Part shown: positions 52,863-61,718 of the stretch, one piece after another
How the letters are laid out: every line of letters starts with the position of its first letter
How positions within the stretch are numbered: the first letter of the stretch is position 1
Source: Pseudodesulfovibrio hydrargyri
GTDB lineage: Bacteria > Desulfobacterota > Desulfovibrionia > Desulfovibrionales > Desulfovibrionaceae
Direction: 5' to 3'
Assembly (NCBI RefSeq): GCF_001874525.1
Contig: NZ_LKAQ01000004.1
Coordinates: 2,508,730 to 2,572,729 of the forward strand
Length of the DNA stretch: 64,000 bases
Translations under genes and position numbers: made by a program
The notes under the pieces: model-generated
Databases searched by the model: none
What the model saw: the letters and a program-made list of their open reading frames with translations, nothing else
Told to the model about the DNA's origin: nothing

Positions 52863-54179
52863 CTATACGTCCGAGAAACGTTTCTCAAGCATGATCTGCA
52901 AGATGGTCTGATCCGTCTGGATCATGCCATCGACAGCGAGCGTTCCGACGTTTCTCATGGTGTCTTCGGAGGACAGGCCGATGATGCCGTCGGTGTGGTG
53001 GACGTTGACGCCCTGCAGCGAGAAGAGGGCGGCCTGGACGGCCGTGCCCGCGGCCGTGGCCAGCTTGAGGGCGCAGCCGGTCTTGGCGCCGTCGCAGATG
53101 ATCCCGGCCAGGTCCTCCAGGAGATTCTTGATGGCCCCGGCGATGTGGTGGGCGTCGCCGCCGAGCAGGAAGGTTATGCCCGCCGTGGCCCCGGCCCCGG
53201 CGGCCACGGAGCAGCCGCAGATGGCGGACAGGCGGCCGGTATGCGCCTTGACGAAGGCGGTGACTATATGGGAGAGGGCCACGGCTTCGAGCACGTCCTT
53301 GATCTCCACGTCCTGAACGTAGTCCTTGACCGCCCAGATGGGCAGGATGGCGGTCAGGCCGTGGTTGCCGGACCCGGCCGAGGACATGGCGGGCAGGGAC
53401 GCGCCGGACATGCGCGCGTCCGCCGCGGCCGAGGCCAGGATGCGTGCGGCCAGCATCATGTCCTTCTTGATCAGCCCCTGGCGGCAGAGCCGCTCCAGGG
53501 TCTTGCCCACGCCCAGCCCCAGGCCGTACTTCAGCCCCTGCTCGGCCAGGCGCACGTTCACGTCCACGCCCTCCTGGAGGAAAGCGTAGTCGTCCTCGTC
53601 CAGTTCGTCGGTCAGGGCCATGAGTTCGTTCAGGGTCAGGGTCTTGAGCCACGCCTCCATGGCGGCCACGGGCGAGGGCGCGCCGTCGGCCCGGGTGCGG
53701 ATGAGCGGGCTGTCCATGGGCCGGTCGTCCAGCGTCAGGGAGACGATGTTATCGTGCAGCCCCTCTATGACCGATTCGGCCGTCTTGCCGTCCGCCGTCG
53801 CCTTGGAGCGGATGAGCAGCCCCTGGTGGTCCTTGATCAGGGTGACGTTCACCCTTCCTTCGGCCAGGGCTTTTTTCGCGGTTTTGACGTCCTCGTCCGT
53901 GACGCTCTGCAACACTTCCAGGCGCAGGGCCGGGTCGCCGCCCGCCGCGCCGAGCGCGGCGGCGGTGTCCAGGCCGGACAGGCCGCCCGCGCCGGGGATG
54001 GAGACGGCCAGGCCGTTCTTGTATACGTTGGGATCCACGGCCACTTCCAGGGAGTCGAACGCCTTGCCGGGCAGCAGGGATACGGCGGCGGCCGCGCCCA
54101 GGGCGATGGCCACGGGCTCGGTGCAGCCCAGCGCCGGGGCGACCTGGATGGAAAGAACGTCCTTGACCGTGAAGCTCAT
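52863..54179 (-). CDS. L-cysteine desulfidase family protein (CyuA-like)
   Basis: 438 residues from ATG at 54179 with GAGGAAGTAG upstream. The family (UPF0597/serine dehydratase alpha-like) holds a 4Fe-4S cluster and breaks cysteine into pyruvate, sulfide and ammonia. Visible Cys-rich conserved parts: VAPALGCTEPVAIALGAAAA, SSAGSGNHGLTAILP, ICGCSVAAGAGATAGITFLLGG and ICDGAKTGCALKLATAAGTAVQAAL. It lies 2 bp downstream of the gene at 54182, forming a two-gene unit. Activity on serine instead of cysteine cannot be excluded. Confidence 0.85.
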   Translation of the reverse strand: MSFTVKDVLSIQVAPALGCTEPVAIALGAAAAVSLLPGKAFDSLEVAVDPNVYKNGLAVSIPGAGGLSGLDTAAALGAAGGDPALRLEVLQSVTDEDVKTAKKALAEGRVNVTLIKDHQGLLIRSKATADGKTAESVIEGLHDNIVSLTLDDRPMDSPLIRTRADGAPSPVAAMEAWLKTLTLNELMALTDELDEDDYAFLQEGVDVNVRLAEQGLKYGLGLGVGKTLERLCRQGLIKKDMMLAARILASAAADARMSGASLPAMSSAGSGNHGLTAILPIWAVKDYVQDVEIKDVLEAVALSHIVTAFVKAHTGRLSAICGCSVAAGAGATAGITFLLGGDAHHIAGAIKNLLEDLAGIICDGAKTGCALKLATAAGTAVQAALFSLQGVNVHHTDGIIGLSSEDTMRNVGTLAVDGMIQTDQTILQIMLEKRFSDV

Positions 54180-54181
54180 GG

Positions 54182-54703
54182 CTACTTCCTCACCGTGCTT
54201 TTGGGACAGTTCTCGCTCAAATGGCAGACCTCGCACCCGCCGGTATACGGGTAGGGCGTGAGCACCGCGTACTTGCGGTTGACCGAGCCCTCCTCGTTCC
54301 AGGTCAGGCCGAGCTCCTTGAAGGCGGCCAGGACGCCCTCGCCCGGCCGGGGCAGGGGGGCGCACTTGCCGGTCTGCAACTCGGGCACGAAGCCCTGGGC
54401 CGAGCTCATGACCATGGTGATGGCCAGGGCGTGGAAGAGCAGGCCGTGGGTCGGGGAATCCTGCCAGATGCCCTCGATGGCGTCCTCCGCCGACTGGTCC
54501 AGGAAGATGAGCACGAAGCTGCCTTCCCCCTCGGTATTCTTCAGTTCATAGGCCTTGAGGCTCTCGGCCGTCCACTTGTCCCAGAACTCCTCGAAGTCCT
54601 CGAGCATGTCGCCGTCGATGCGGGTTTCGCCCGCGATCTCCATGAAGTACATCATGTCGAAATCGGGATTCGGGGTCAGGGGGGTGATGTCGTATTTGGC
54701 CAT
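54182..54703 (-). CDS. Unknown protein with C-terminal Cys cluster
   Basis: 173 residues from ATG at 54703, GGAGAAG upstream. Acidic N-terminal half with DMMYFMEIAGETRIDGDMLEDFEEFW, a central hydrophobic stretch and a C-terminal GGCEVCHLSENCPK with three Cys that could bind a metal or FeS cluster. Family not recognised. It precedes the cysteine desulfidase gene by 2 bp, so a linked role in sulfur handling is plausible but unproven. Confidence 0.65.
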   Translation of the reverse strand: MAKYDITPLTPNPDFDMMYFMEIAGETRIDGDMLEDFEEFWDKWTAESLKAYELKNTEGEGSFVLIFLDQSAEDAIEGIWQDSPTHGLLFHALAITMVMSSAQGFVPELQTGKCAPLPRPGEGVLAAFKELGLTWNEEGSVNRKYAVLTPYPYTGGCEVCHLSENCPKSTVRK

Positions 54704-54891
54704 GGTTCTTCTCCGTAAAGGGAAATTGGGTGCGTAGGGGAGGCTTTGCTTACCCTTTTTCCGGGCCGCGCTCAAGTTTTCCGGTCAATCCGTTGCGCTT
54801 GGCAAGGAAGTGGGGTTAGTATTGCATTGCGAGGGAGATAGGCCCCGGTCCCGCATCGTCAAACCGTGCCCTGGAGCTACCCGGAGATTCA

Positions 54892-56655
54892 ATGGCCGAC
54901 AAAAGCGAACCGCTCTTTCTCAAGCTCAGACGACCCAACATCCGATTTCTGTTCCTGGCCATCCTCATCGGCGGATTGGCCGGGTACGGGGCGGTTCTGT
55001 TCAAGCTGATCCTCAAATACATGCAGTGGTTGTTCTATCAGGACACCGCCGACTGGCTGACCTTCGCGGGCTCCGTTCCCTTGTGGATGAAACTGGTCAT
55101 GCCCACGGCGGGCGGCCTGGTGGTCGGGCTGGTGGTCAGCTATTTCGCATCCGAGGCCAAGGGCCACGGCGTGCCCGAGGTCATGCAGGCCATCGCGCTC
55201 AGGGGCGGGCGCATCCGCAAGCGGGTGGCCGCGGCCAAGATCTTCGCCTCGGCCGTGACCATCGGCTCGGGCGGGTCCGTGGGCCGCGAGGGACCCATGG
55301 TCCAGATCGGGGCGTCCATCGGCTCGTCCGTGGGCCAGATATTCAAGATTCCGCGCGTGCACATGAAGACCATGGTCGGCTGCGGGGCCGCCGCGGGCAT
55401 CGCCGCCACCTTCAACGCGCCCATAGCCGGGGTGCTCTTCGCCCTGGAGATCATCATCGGCGACTTCGGGGTCATGCAGTTCTCGCCCGTGGTCCTGTCG
55501 TCGGTCATGGCCACGGCCATCTCCCGCTATTATTTCGGCGATTTTCCGCATTTCGACATCCCCACCTATTCCATCGTCTCCCTGTGGGAGTACCTGTTCT
55601 ACCCGGTGCTCGGCGTGGTCACGGGTCTGGTGGCCCTGGCCTTCACCAACTCCCTGTATTGGCTTGAGGACCGTTTCGACGCCATGCCCATCCCGGATTG
55701 GACCAAGCCGGCCATCGGCGGGGCCGTGCTCGGTGTCGTCTTCGCCGTGTACCCGCAGGTCTTCGGCGTGGGCTACGGGGCCATGAACGCGACCCTGCTC
55801 GACAAGACCCCGTTCGCCCTCATGCTCGTGCTCGTGGCGGTCAAGATCGTGGCTTCCTCGGTGACCCTGGGCTCGGGCGGGTCGGGCGGCATCTTCGCGC
55901 CCAGCCTGTTCATGGGTTGCATGACCGGCGGAGCCTTCGGCTACGTGGTCCACATGCTGCTTCCGGCCTACACGGCCACGCCCGCTGCCTACGCCCTGGT
56001 GGCCATGGGCGGCCTGGTGGCGGGCACGACGTACGCGCCCATCACGGCCATTCTGATCATCTTCGAGATGACCTCGGACTACTCCATCATCCTGCCGCTC
56101 ATGCTGACCTGCATCACGGCCACGGTCATGAATTCGACCATCCAGCGGGCGTCCATCTACACCACCAAGCTGTTGCGGCGCGGCATCGACATCGAGGCGG
56201 GCCGGGAGCGGCACCTGCTCTCGCACATGCTGGTCAAGGAGGTCATGGTCCGCGACTTCGTGACCATCCCCCAGACCATGACCCTGTCGAGTATCCTGTG
56301 GACCTTCAAGACCGAAAACGCGCCGTACCTGCACGTGGTGGACGAGGACCAGCGGCTGACCGGGATCATCTCCTTCAGGGACCTGCGGGCCGTGCTCAAC
56401 GAGGAAGGGTTGGCCGACCTGCTCATCGCCCACGACCTGGCCACCCAGAACCCGGTGACCGTGACCACGGACGACACCCTGCAGGACGCCCTGGACAAGA
56501 TCACGGACCGGGGCGTATCCCAACTCCCGGTGCTATCCACCGGCAAGGAGCCGAGGGTGGTCGGCACCCTGACCGAGCTGGCCATCGACGCGGCCTACAA
56601 CTCGGCCACGGTCAGGGCGGAGATAGCCGAAGGCCCGAACCGGGACGCCCTCTAG
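54892..56655 (+). CDS. ClC-family chloride channel/antiporter with CBS domains
   Basis: 587 residues. About ten or more transmembrane helices in residues 15-425. ClC signatures: KGHGVPEVMQAI, GSGGSVGREGPMVQIGASIGS (GREGP, with the gating Glu) and SGGSGGIFAPSLFMG. The C-terminus (about 445-570) has two CBS domains: MVRDFVTIPQTMTLSSILW with LTGIISFRDLRAVL, and LATQNPVTVTTDDTLQDALDKI. CBS pairs often bind adenine nucleotides and gate the channel. The serine of the selectivity loop (GSGIP) is replaced by His (GHGVP), which could alter anion choice. GGAG before ATG; divergent from the Cys-cluster gene. Confidence 0.92.
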   Translation: MADKSEPLFLKLRRPNIRFLFLAILIGGLAGYGAVLFKLILKYMQWLFYQDTADWLTFAGSVPLWMKLVMPTAGGLVVGLVVSYFASEAKGHGVPEVMQAIALRGGRIRKRVAAAKIFASAVTIGSGGSVGREGPMVQIGASIGSSVGQIFKIPRVHMKTMVGCGAAAGIAATFNAPIAGVLFALEIIIGDFGVMQFSPVVLSSVMATAISRYYFGDFPHFDIPTYSIVSLWEYLFYPVLGVVTGLVALAFTNSLYWLEDRFDAMPIPDWTKPAIGGAVLGVVFAVYPQVFGVGYGAMNATLLDKTPFALMLVLVAVKIVASSVTLGSGGSGGIFAPSLFMGCMTGGAFGYVVHMLLPAYTATPAAYALVAMGGLVAGTTYAPITAILIIFEMTSDYSIILPLMLTCITATVMNSTIQRASIYTTKLLRRGIDIEAGRERHLLSHMLVKEVMVRDFVTIPQTMTLSSILWTFKTENAPYLHVVDEDQRLTGIISFRDLRAVLNEEGLADLLIAHDLATQNPVTVTTDDTLQDALDKITDRGVSQLPVLSTGKEPRVVGTLTELAIDAAYNSATVRAEIAEGPNRDAL

Positions 56656-56759
56656 GCGGGCCGGGCCGCCCGATTGCCGTTGAGGCCCTCCGCCCTTTGT
56701 GCTAGCCTCCGGATATCGGCTACGCAGACCGATAAAGAGTATTTCGAGGAACCGACCGC

Positions 56760-57281
56760 ATGAACGACATCCGTATTTCCGTGACCCTGTCCCTGGACGA
56801 GAAGCATCCCGAGGACGGCTACATAGACTTCAACCTGTCCGTGGACGGGCAGTACCTGCATGAGGTCGGCGTGTACGTCGATCCCGTGGACCTGGCCACC
56901 TCGGCGACCATGTCGGGCGAGTTCTTCATCTACACCTGCGACTGCGGCAACCCGGCCTGCCAGGGCATCGACGATGGGGTGATGGTCTCCCACACCCCGG
57001 ACACGGTCGTCTGGCGGCTCAAGAATCCCATCTCCTGGCCCCCGGACGAACCCCGGCCCGACTGGGAGCACGACGCCGAGTTCGTCTTCCCCAAGGACCT
57101 CTACCTCCAGCAGGTGTCCATCGCCCTGGACCACGCCAAGCGCATCGCCAAGGGCTTCAAGCTCTCGGGCTCCCTGTGGGTCGGCCCGGACCTGTCCGTG
57201 GAAGGGCTCCTGGCCCTGGAAGTGCCCCACCAGGAGGGCGGCTTTTTCGCCCTGGAGCCCGAAGGGCGCGCCCTGCACTAG
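56760..57281 (+). CDS. Protein of unknown function with CDCGNPAC motif
   Basis: 173 residues, soluble, strand-rich. CDCGNPACQGIDDGV (around residues 60-74) has the pattern of a small metal site, followed by conserved-looking WRLKNPISWPPDEP and FPKDLYLQQVSIALDHAKRIAK. Good GAGGAA site. I do not recognise the family; a stress- or regulatory-type role cannot be argued from the sequence. Confidence 0.65.
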   Translation: MNDIRISVTLSLDEKHPEDGYIDFNLSVDGQYLHEVGVYVDPVDLATSATMSGEFFIYTCDCGNPACQGIDDGVMVSHTPDTVVWRLKNPISWPPDEPRPDWEHDAEFVFPKDLYLQQVSIALDHAKRIAKGFKLSGSLWVGPDLSVEGLLALEVPHQEGGFFALEPEGRALH

Positions 57282-57366
57282 CCTCTTGATTCGGGACGGG
57301 AGTTGGTCCTCCCATCCCGGAATCCATTCACAATCGTTTTTTTGCCCATCCTTCCGGACGGCCCCG

Positions 57367-57753
57367 TCAGCAGGCGCAGCCTATGGTGGGTGCCGCTTCG
57401 CCCTTTTCGGTGGGGTAGCCGTCGCGCCGCCACCAGTCCAGCCCGCCGATGAGTTCCTTCACGGTGAAGCCCAGACGGGTCATGTTCAGGGCGCCCTTGG
57501 TGGAGGCGTTGCAGCCTATGCCGTCGCAGTATGTCACGTACAGGGCGTCGCGGTCGAATCCGGCGGTGGACGCCTCGTTCATCTCCCGATGGGGCAGGCC
57601 GACCGCGCCGGGGATGTGCTCGGCGTCATACGCGGCGGTTCCGCGCGCGTCGATGACCACCACGTTCTGTCCGTTCTTGCGGCTCTCGTTCAAATCCCAG
57701 GAATCGATCTCCCAGCGCAGCTTGTTCTCGTAGTGGCTCAGTTGGTCCTGCAT
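57367..57753 (-). CDS. Rhodanese-domain protein
   Basis: 128 residues, CAAGGAGAC before the ATG. Single rhodanese fold: VVVIDARGTAAYDAEHIPGAVGLPH, then the active-site loop YCDGIGCNASTKGAL (C76, with C81), and LGFTVKELIGGLDWWRRDGYP. Sulfurtransferase catalysis would use C76. The loop CDGIGC differs from the usual CxxGxR, and a second Cys pair ends the protein (GCAC), suggesting a persulfide carrier. It lies upstream-adjacent to a ferredoxin gene on the same strand (255 bp). Confidence 0.88.
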   Translation of the reverse strand: MQDQLSHYENKLRWEIDSWDLNESRKNGQNVVVIDARGTAAYDAEHIPGAVGLPHREMNEASTAGFDRDALYVTYCDGIGCNASTKGALNMTRLGFTVKELIGGLDWWRRDGYPTEKGEAAPTIGCAC

Positions 57754-58008
57754 GGCGTCTCCTTGTTGGTTGGTGATCGGGGTATTCTCACCCTAGGCAG
57801 GCCCCCCGAAGACACGCCAGCCACAAATTCCGAGCCCCCCATTCGGATAAGCCGAACCCAGGCACGGGTGCCCGTGCGAAGCGGTGAAACCGGAGAGGGA
57901 CATTCCCCATGAAACCAAATGGGGGATAATCTGATTTGCCCCTTCAATGCGAAACGGCGCCCGAGAACACTCAGGCGCCGTTTTGTAAAAACCGGGTCAG
58001 TGGATGGA
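57754..58008 (-). other. Intergenic region between the ferredoxin and rhodanese genes
   Basis: About 255 bp without a gene. It contains a terminator (57952-57984) and two further hairpins: GCACGGG/CCCGTGC near 57861-57876 and CCCCAT/ATGGGG near 57905-57924. The latter two lie upstream of the rhodanese start on the minus strand and could be a leader structure. No known riboswitch was recognised. Confidence 0.35.
57952..57984 (-). terminator. Intrinsic terminator after the ferredoxin gene
   Basis: The stem AAACGGCGCC/GGCGCCGTTT with a 12-base loop, followed on the minus strand by a T-containing stretch. It lies 25 bp past the ferredoxin stop. Confidence 0.75.
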
Positions 58009-58185
58009 CTAGTCGTCGGCACTGATCGCGTTGAAGCCGCATTCGGCTTCGCATGCGCCGCAATCAATGCAATCATCCGTCACCTCATAGTAATTCTTGC
58101 CGTCGGGGTGGATGATCGCTTCCTGGGGACAGGCGCTTTGACACGCGCCGCAGAACTGACATTCATCAGGGTTGATCGTATGCAT
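58009..58185 (-). CDS. Two-cluster 4Fe-4S ferredoxin
   Basis: 58 residues, read directly from the sequence. Starts MHTINPDECQFCGACQSACP and ends CIDCGACEAECGFNAISADD: two CxxCxxCxxxC sites, the second with Gly in place of the usual Pro after the last Cys. This is a small cytoplasmic electron carrier. A very good GGAGGAG site precedes the ATG, with a TTGACA promoter candidate further upstream. Confidence 0.95.
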   Translation of the reverse strand: MHTINPDECQFCGACQSACPQEAIIHPDGKNYYEVTDDCIDCGACEAECGFNAISADD

Positions 58186-58233
58186 TCTCTCTCCTCCAAC
58201 TGTACGAAATTGTTAAAATTAAAGAAGTTCGTT

Positions 58234-58261
58234 TTTACATGATGCCGCAATGTGCTGTCAA
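58234..58261 (-). promoter_or_regulatory. Sigma-70 promoter candidate for the ferredoxin gene
   Basis: Minus strand reads TTGACA, 16 bases, TGTAAA in an AT-rich stretch about 50 bp before the ATG. Confidence 0.55.
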
Positions 58262-58429
58262 TTGTAATTTGGCTGGCGTCATTTGTCCTTGGCGCAACGA
58301 ATAGTAAACAAAAAAGGCAGATTTGGCTGAAATCAGGTCATGGTGTTTTCATCGATATGCCGTTTGTCTGGGAATCATTGTCTTTGCGGCTGGAGTACAG
58401 AACGTTGTTGTTTCATCCGGCTGGACAAA

Positions 58430-58460
58430 AAAAGGGCGTCCCGTTGAGGAACGCCCTTTT
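58430..58460 (-). terminator. Intrinsic terminator after the yhcH-like gene
   Basis: The stem AAAAGGGCGT/ACGCCCTTTT with an 11-base loop, followed by a T-run on the minus strand, just past the 58482 stop. Confidence 0.85.
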
Positions 58461-58481
58461 GGGGATTCGTTGTTCGTCGGT

Positions 58482-58925
58482 TCAGACCCTGACCTTCATG
58501 ATGATCTTGTGGATCTCGGCGTCCGAGATCATGGGCATGTGCGCGTCTTCGGGAAAGTAGGCGGCGATCATGCCGGGCAGGACTTCGGCCCAGTGGGTGG
58601 GTCGGTCCTCGTAAAAGGCCACGTCGGCGCGCGGGTCCGGGGCATCGACCGCCGGGCCGAGGTCGCGGCGCGCCTTCCAGCCGATGGAGTCCGCGCCGGA
58701 GATGACGTAGGCCAGATCTATGTAATGGTCATGGGTCTCGATGAGCGCGTCCTCGGGCTTGCGGCCCGGCCCCTTGGCGACCATGGCGTACAGGCCGTCC
58801 TCGATGTCGATCCGCCCGGCGGGCAGATCGGCGAGGTCCGGCCTGCGCAGGAAGGCGAAGGCGGCGGGGAAGCGGGGGTTGAGGTCCGCGTACAGGTCCG
58901 CGTTATCGAGGATGTCCAGGATCAT
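58482..58925 (-). CDS. YhcH/YjgK/YiaL family protein
   Basis: 147 residues from ATG at 58925, overlapping the lpd stop by 4 bp (ATGA). The upstream-open frame is antisense to lpd and not coding. Family features: MILDILDNADLY, IDIEDGLYAMVAKGPGRKPEDALIETHDHYIDLAYVISG with the metal-binding E/H residues, and PTHWAEVLPGMIAAYFPEDAHMP. A cupin-like double-barrel family; some members act in sialic acid or sugar anomer handling, others in biofilm control. Role beside glycine cleavage genes unknown. Confidence 0.85.
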   Translation of the reverse strand: MILDILDNADLYADLNPRFPAAFAFLRRPDLADLPAGRIDIEDGLYAMVAKGPGRKPEDALIETHDHYIDLAYVISGADSIGWKARRDLGPAVDAPDPRADVAFYEDRPTHWAEVLPGMIAAYFPEDAHMPMISDAEIHKIIMKVRV

Positions 58926-60286
58926 TGTACTTTCTTCCTTTCGGCCGTGAGGGCCGCGAGCAGGGACTCGTCCAGGGACGGGTGTGCGAAGATGATCGAG
59001 TGCGTATCGTCCGCTGTCCAGCCCTGTTGCACGATCATGGCCGCCGGGGTGACCAGGCGGGACACGTCGTGGCCCACTGCGGTGACGCCGACCACGCGAC
59101 CGCCGGACCAGACCACCTTGACGAACCCCTGGGTGGCCGCGTGGGCCTGGGCCATGGGGTTGGCCGCGAGCTGGGCCGTGGAGACCTCGGTGGAGTCGAA
59201 GTCGGCCAGGAACGCCTCGTTCTCCATCATGCCCACGCGCATGGCCTCGGGCGCGCCGTAAAGCACGCTCGGCACCGGCGGGCAGGCGTAGGGGCCTTCG
59301 ATCCTTCCGGCGGCGTGCCGGGCCACGTAATGGGCCTGGTGGGAGGCCGCGTGGGCCAGCTGGATGTGGCCGTTGGCGTCGCCGATGGCGTAGATGTCGG
59401 GCGCGGCCATGAGGTAGTCGTCGACCTGGATCTGGTTGAAGAGCAACTCGATGCCCGCCTCTTCCAGGCCGATCCCCTGGGTCACGGGGCCGCGTCCAAC
59501 GGCCACCAGGGCCTTGTCCGCGGTCAGCTTGTCGCCGGTCTGGAAGGTCAGCTCGGCCCTGCCGTCCCTGGTCCGGACACCGGCCACGCGCTCCTCCAGG
59601 CGGATGTCCCATTTCCAGCGCTTGAACATGGAGGCCAGCGCCTTGGAGACCTCGGGGTCCTCCAGCGGGGCCACGCGGTCCATGGCGTCCACCACGGTGA
59701 TCGTGCAGCCGAAGCGGTGGGCCACCTGGGCCATTTCCAGGCCGATGAAGCCCGCGCCGACCACGATCAGTGATTTCGGCATGGATTCCATGGCCAGGAA
59801 CATGTCGGAGTCGAGCACGCATTCGCCGTCCGGCTCCAGGCCCGGGAAGAAGATGGGCTTGGACCCGGTGGCGACCACGAGCTTTTTGTAGTCCAGCGTT
59901 TGCTCGCCGTCGGCCGTGACCACCGTTACCCGGTGATCGCCGGACAGGCGGCCCGTGCCCTCGACCAGCTCGACGCCGAGCTTCTTAAGCTGCATGGCCA
60001 TGGCCTTGCGGGTGGCTCCGAGGTGCTTTTGCACCCGGCCTTGCAGCCCGGCGAAGTCCACGGTCACCTCGCCCGAGGCGACCTTCATGCGGGCCTGGTT
60101 GTGCAGTTCCTCGATGCTTGATGTCGCGCCGAGCCAGAGCTTGGTCGGGATGCATCCCCGGTTGAGGCAGGTGCCGCCCAGGAAGTCCCTTTCCACCAGG
60201 GCCACGGACAGGCCGAGGTTCGCGGCTTCCACGGCGGCGTCGAACCCGCCGGGACCGGCTCCGATGACCACGAGATCAAAGGTCAT
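58922..60286 (-). CDS. lpd: Dihydrolipoamide dehydrogenase (E3/L protein)
   Basis: 454 residues. FAD-binding VVIGAGPGGFDAAVEAA, redox disulfide GGTCLNRGCIPTK (C40/C45), NAD-binding IVVGAGFIGLEMAQVA, and FAD-site IYAIGDANG. The C-terminal dimer interface carries the His of the His-Glu pair (IIFAHPSLDES). Reoxidises the lipoyl group of GcvH; a role with other dehydrogenases is possible. It overlaps the gcvPB end (60276-60286). Confidence 0.93.
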   Translation of the reverse strand: MTFDLVVIGAGPGGFDAAVEAANLGLSVALVERDFLGGTCLNRGCIPTKLWLGATSSIEELHNQARMKVASGEVTVDFAGLQGRVQKHLGATRKAMAMQLKKLGVELVEGTGRLSGDHRVTVVTADGEQTLDYKKLVVATGSKPIFFPGLEPDGECVLDSDMFLAMESMPKSLIVVGAGFIGLEMAQVAHRFGCTITVVDAMDRVAPLEDPEVSKALASMFKRWKWDIRLEERVAGVRTRDGRAELTFQTGDKLTADKALVAVGRGPVTQGIGLEEAGIELLFNQIQVDDYLMAAPDIYAIGDANGHIQLAHAASHQAHYVARHAAGRIEGPYACPPVPSVLYGAPEAMRVGMMENEAFLADFDSTEVSTAQLAANPMAQAHAATQGFVKVVWSGGRVVGVTAVGHDVSRLVTPAAMIVQQGWTADDTHSIIFAHPSLDESLLAALTAERKKVQ

Positions 60287-61718
60287 CGGTCAGCTCCATG
60301 GAACGGGCGGCCTTGGTCTCGTCCAGCCGGGTCACGGGCAGGGTGACCGGGGCCGAGGTCAGCGCCTCGGGGTTGGAATCGACCAGTCCGGCCAGTTCGA
60401 TGAGATCGTCGCAGAATTGGTCCAGCGTTTCCTTGTTCTCGGTCTCGGTGGGCTCGATCATGATCGCCTCGGGCACGATCAGCGGGAAGTAGACCGTGGG
60501 CGCGTGATACCCCTTGTCCAGCAGCCCCTTGGCGAAGTCGAGCGCGTGCACGCCCTTCTTGGCCTGTTCGGAGGCCGAGGCCACGAATTCGTGCATGCAG
60601 ATGCGGTTATAGGGGACCTCGAAGTGGTCGCACAGCCGCTTGCGCATGTAGTTGGCGGCCAGGACCGCGTTTTCGGTGGCCCGGGTCAGCCCCTTGCCGC
60701 CCAGGCGCAGGATGTAGGCGTAGGCCTTCAGGTACACGCCGAAGTTGCCGTAGAACGGGGCCACGTAGCCGATGGACTTGGGCTGGTCGTAATCCAGGAA
60801 GTAGCGGCCGTCCTCGCGCTTGGCCACGCGGGAGATGGGCAGGAACGGGGCGACCTTTTCGGACACGCCCACCGGGCCGGAGCCGGGACCGCCGCCGCCG
60901 TGCGGGGTGGCGAAGGTCTTGTGCAGGTTGAGGTGGACGATGTCGAAGCCCACGTCGCCCACGCGCATCTTGCCCATGATGGCGTTCAGGTTGGCCCCGT
61001 CGTAGTAGAGCAGGGCGTCGACCTTGCGCAGCATCTTGACGATCTCGGGCAGATTCTTCTCGAACAGGCCGAGCGTGTTGGGGCATGTCATCATCATGCC
61101 CGCCACCTCGTCGTCCAGGACCTCGGCCAGGGCGGCCGGATCCACGATGCCGTCCTTGGACTCCACCGAGACCACGTCGAAGCCCGCGATGGCGGCCGAC
61201 GCCGGGTTGGTGCCGTGGGCCGAGTCGGGCACGATGACCTTGGTTTTTTTATTGCCCCGGTCCTTGTGGTAGGCGGCCATGAGCATGACGCCGGTCAGCT
61301 CGCCGTGCGCACCGGCCATGGGGTGCAGGGTGAAGGCGGACATGCCGGTGATCTCGCAGAGCAGGGACTCGGTCTCGTACATGACCTCCAGCGCGCCCTG
61401 GCACAGCCCGCCCGCGCCCCGAAGCTGGGGCAGGACCGGATGCAGCCGGGTGAAGCCGGGCATGGCCGCGACCACTTCGGTGAACTTGGGGTTGTACTTC
61501 ATGGTGCACGACCCCAGCGGGTAGAAGTTGCCGTCCACGCCGAAGTTGCGCTGGGAGAGCCGGGTGAAGTGGCGGACCACGTCGAGCTCGGAGGCCGAGG
61601 GCAGGCCGACGTCGCCGTCGCGCAGCAGTTCCTTGGGGATATAGGCCTCTTCGGCCATGCCTTCGCAGGGCCAGCAGCCCTCGCGTCCGGCTACGGATTT
61701 TTCGAATATGGTCTTCAT
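60276..61718 (-). CDS. gcvPB: Glycine decarboxylase subunit 2 (P-protein beta)
   Basis: 480 residues from ATG at 61718, overlapping gcvPA by 4 bp. The PLP-bearing half of the two-subunit glycine decarboxylase. Conserved: YPLGSCTMKYNPK, HPMAGAHGELTGVMLMAAYH, VPDSAHGTNPASAAIAGF, YYDGANLNAIMG and HLNLHKTFATPHGGGGPGSGP with the PLP Lys. The upstream-open frame is antisense gcvPA and not coding. Confidence 0.96.
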   Translation of the reverse strand: MKTIFEKSVAGREGCWPCEGMAEEAYIPKELLRDGDVGLPSASELDVVRHFTRLSQRNFGVDGNFYPLGSCTMKYNPKFTEVVAAMPGFTRLHPVLPQLRGAGGLCQGALEVMYETESLLCEITGMSAFTLHPMAGAHGELTGVMLMAAYHKDRGNKKTKVIVPDSAHGTNPASAAIAGFDVVSVESKDGIVDPAALAEVLDDEVAGMMMTCPNTLGLFEKNLPEIVKMLRKVDALLYYDGANLNAIMGKMRVGDVGFDIVHLNLHKTFATPHGGGGPGSGPVGVSEKVAPFLPISRVAKREDGRYFLDYDQPKSIGYVAPFYGNFGVYLKAYAYILRLGGKGLTRATENAVLAANYMRKRLCDHFEVPYNRICMHEFVASASEQAKKGVHALDFAKGLLDKGYHAPTVYFPLIVPEAIMIEPTETENKETLDQFCDDLIELAGLVDSNPEALTSAPVTLPVTRLDETKAARSMELTDDL

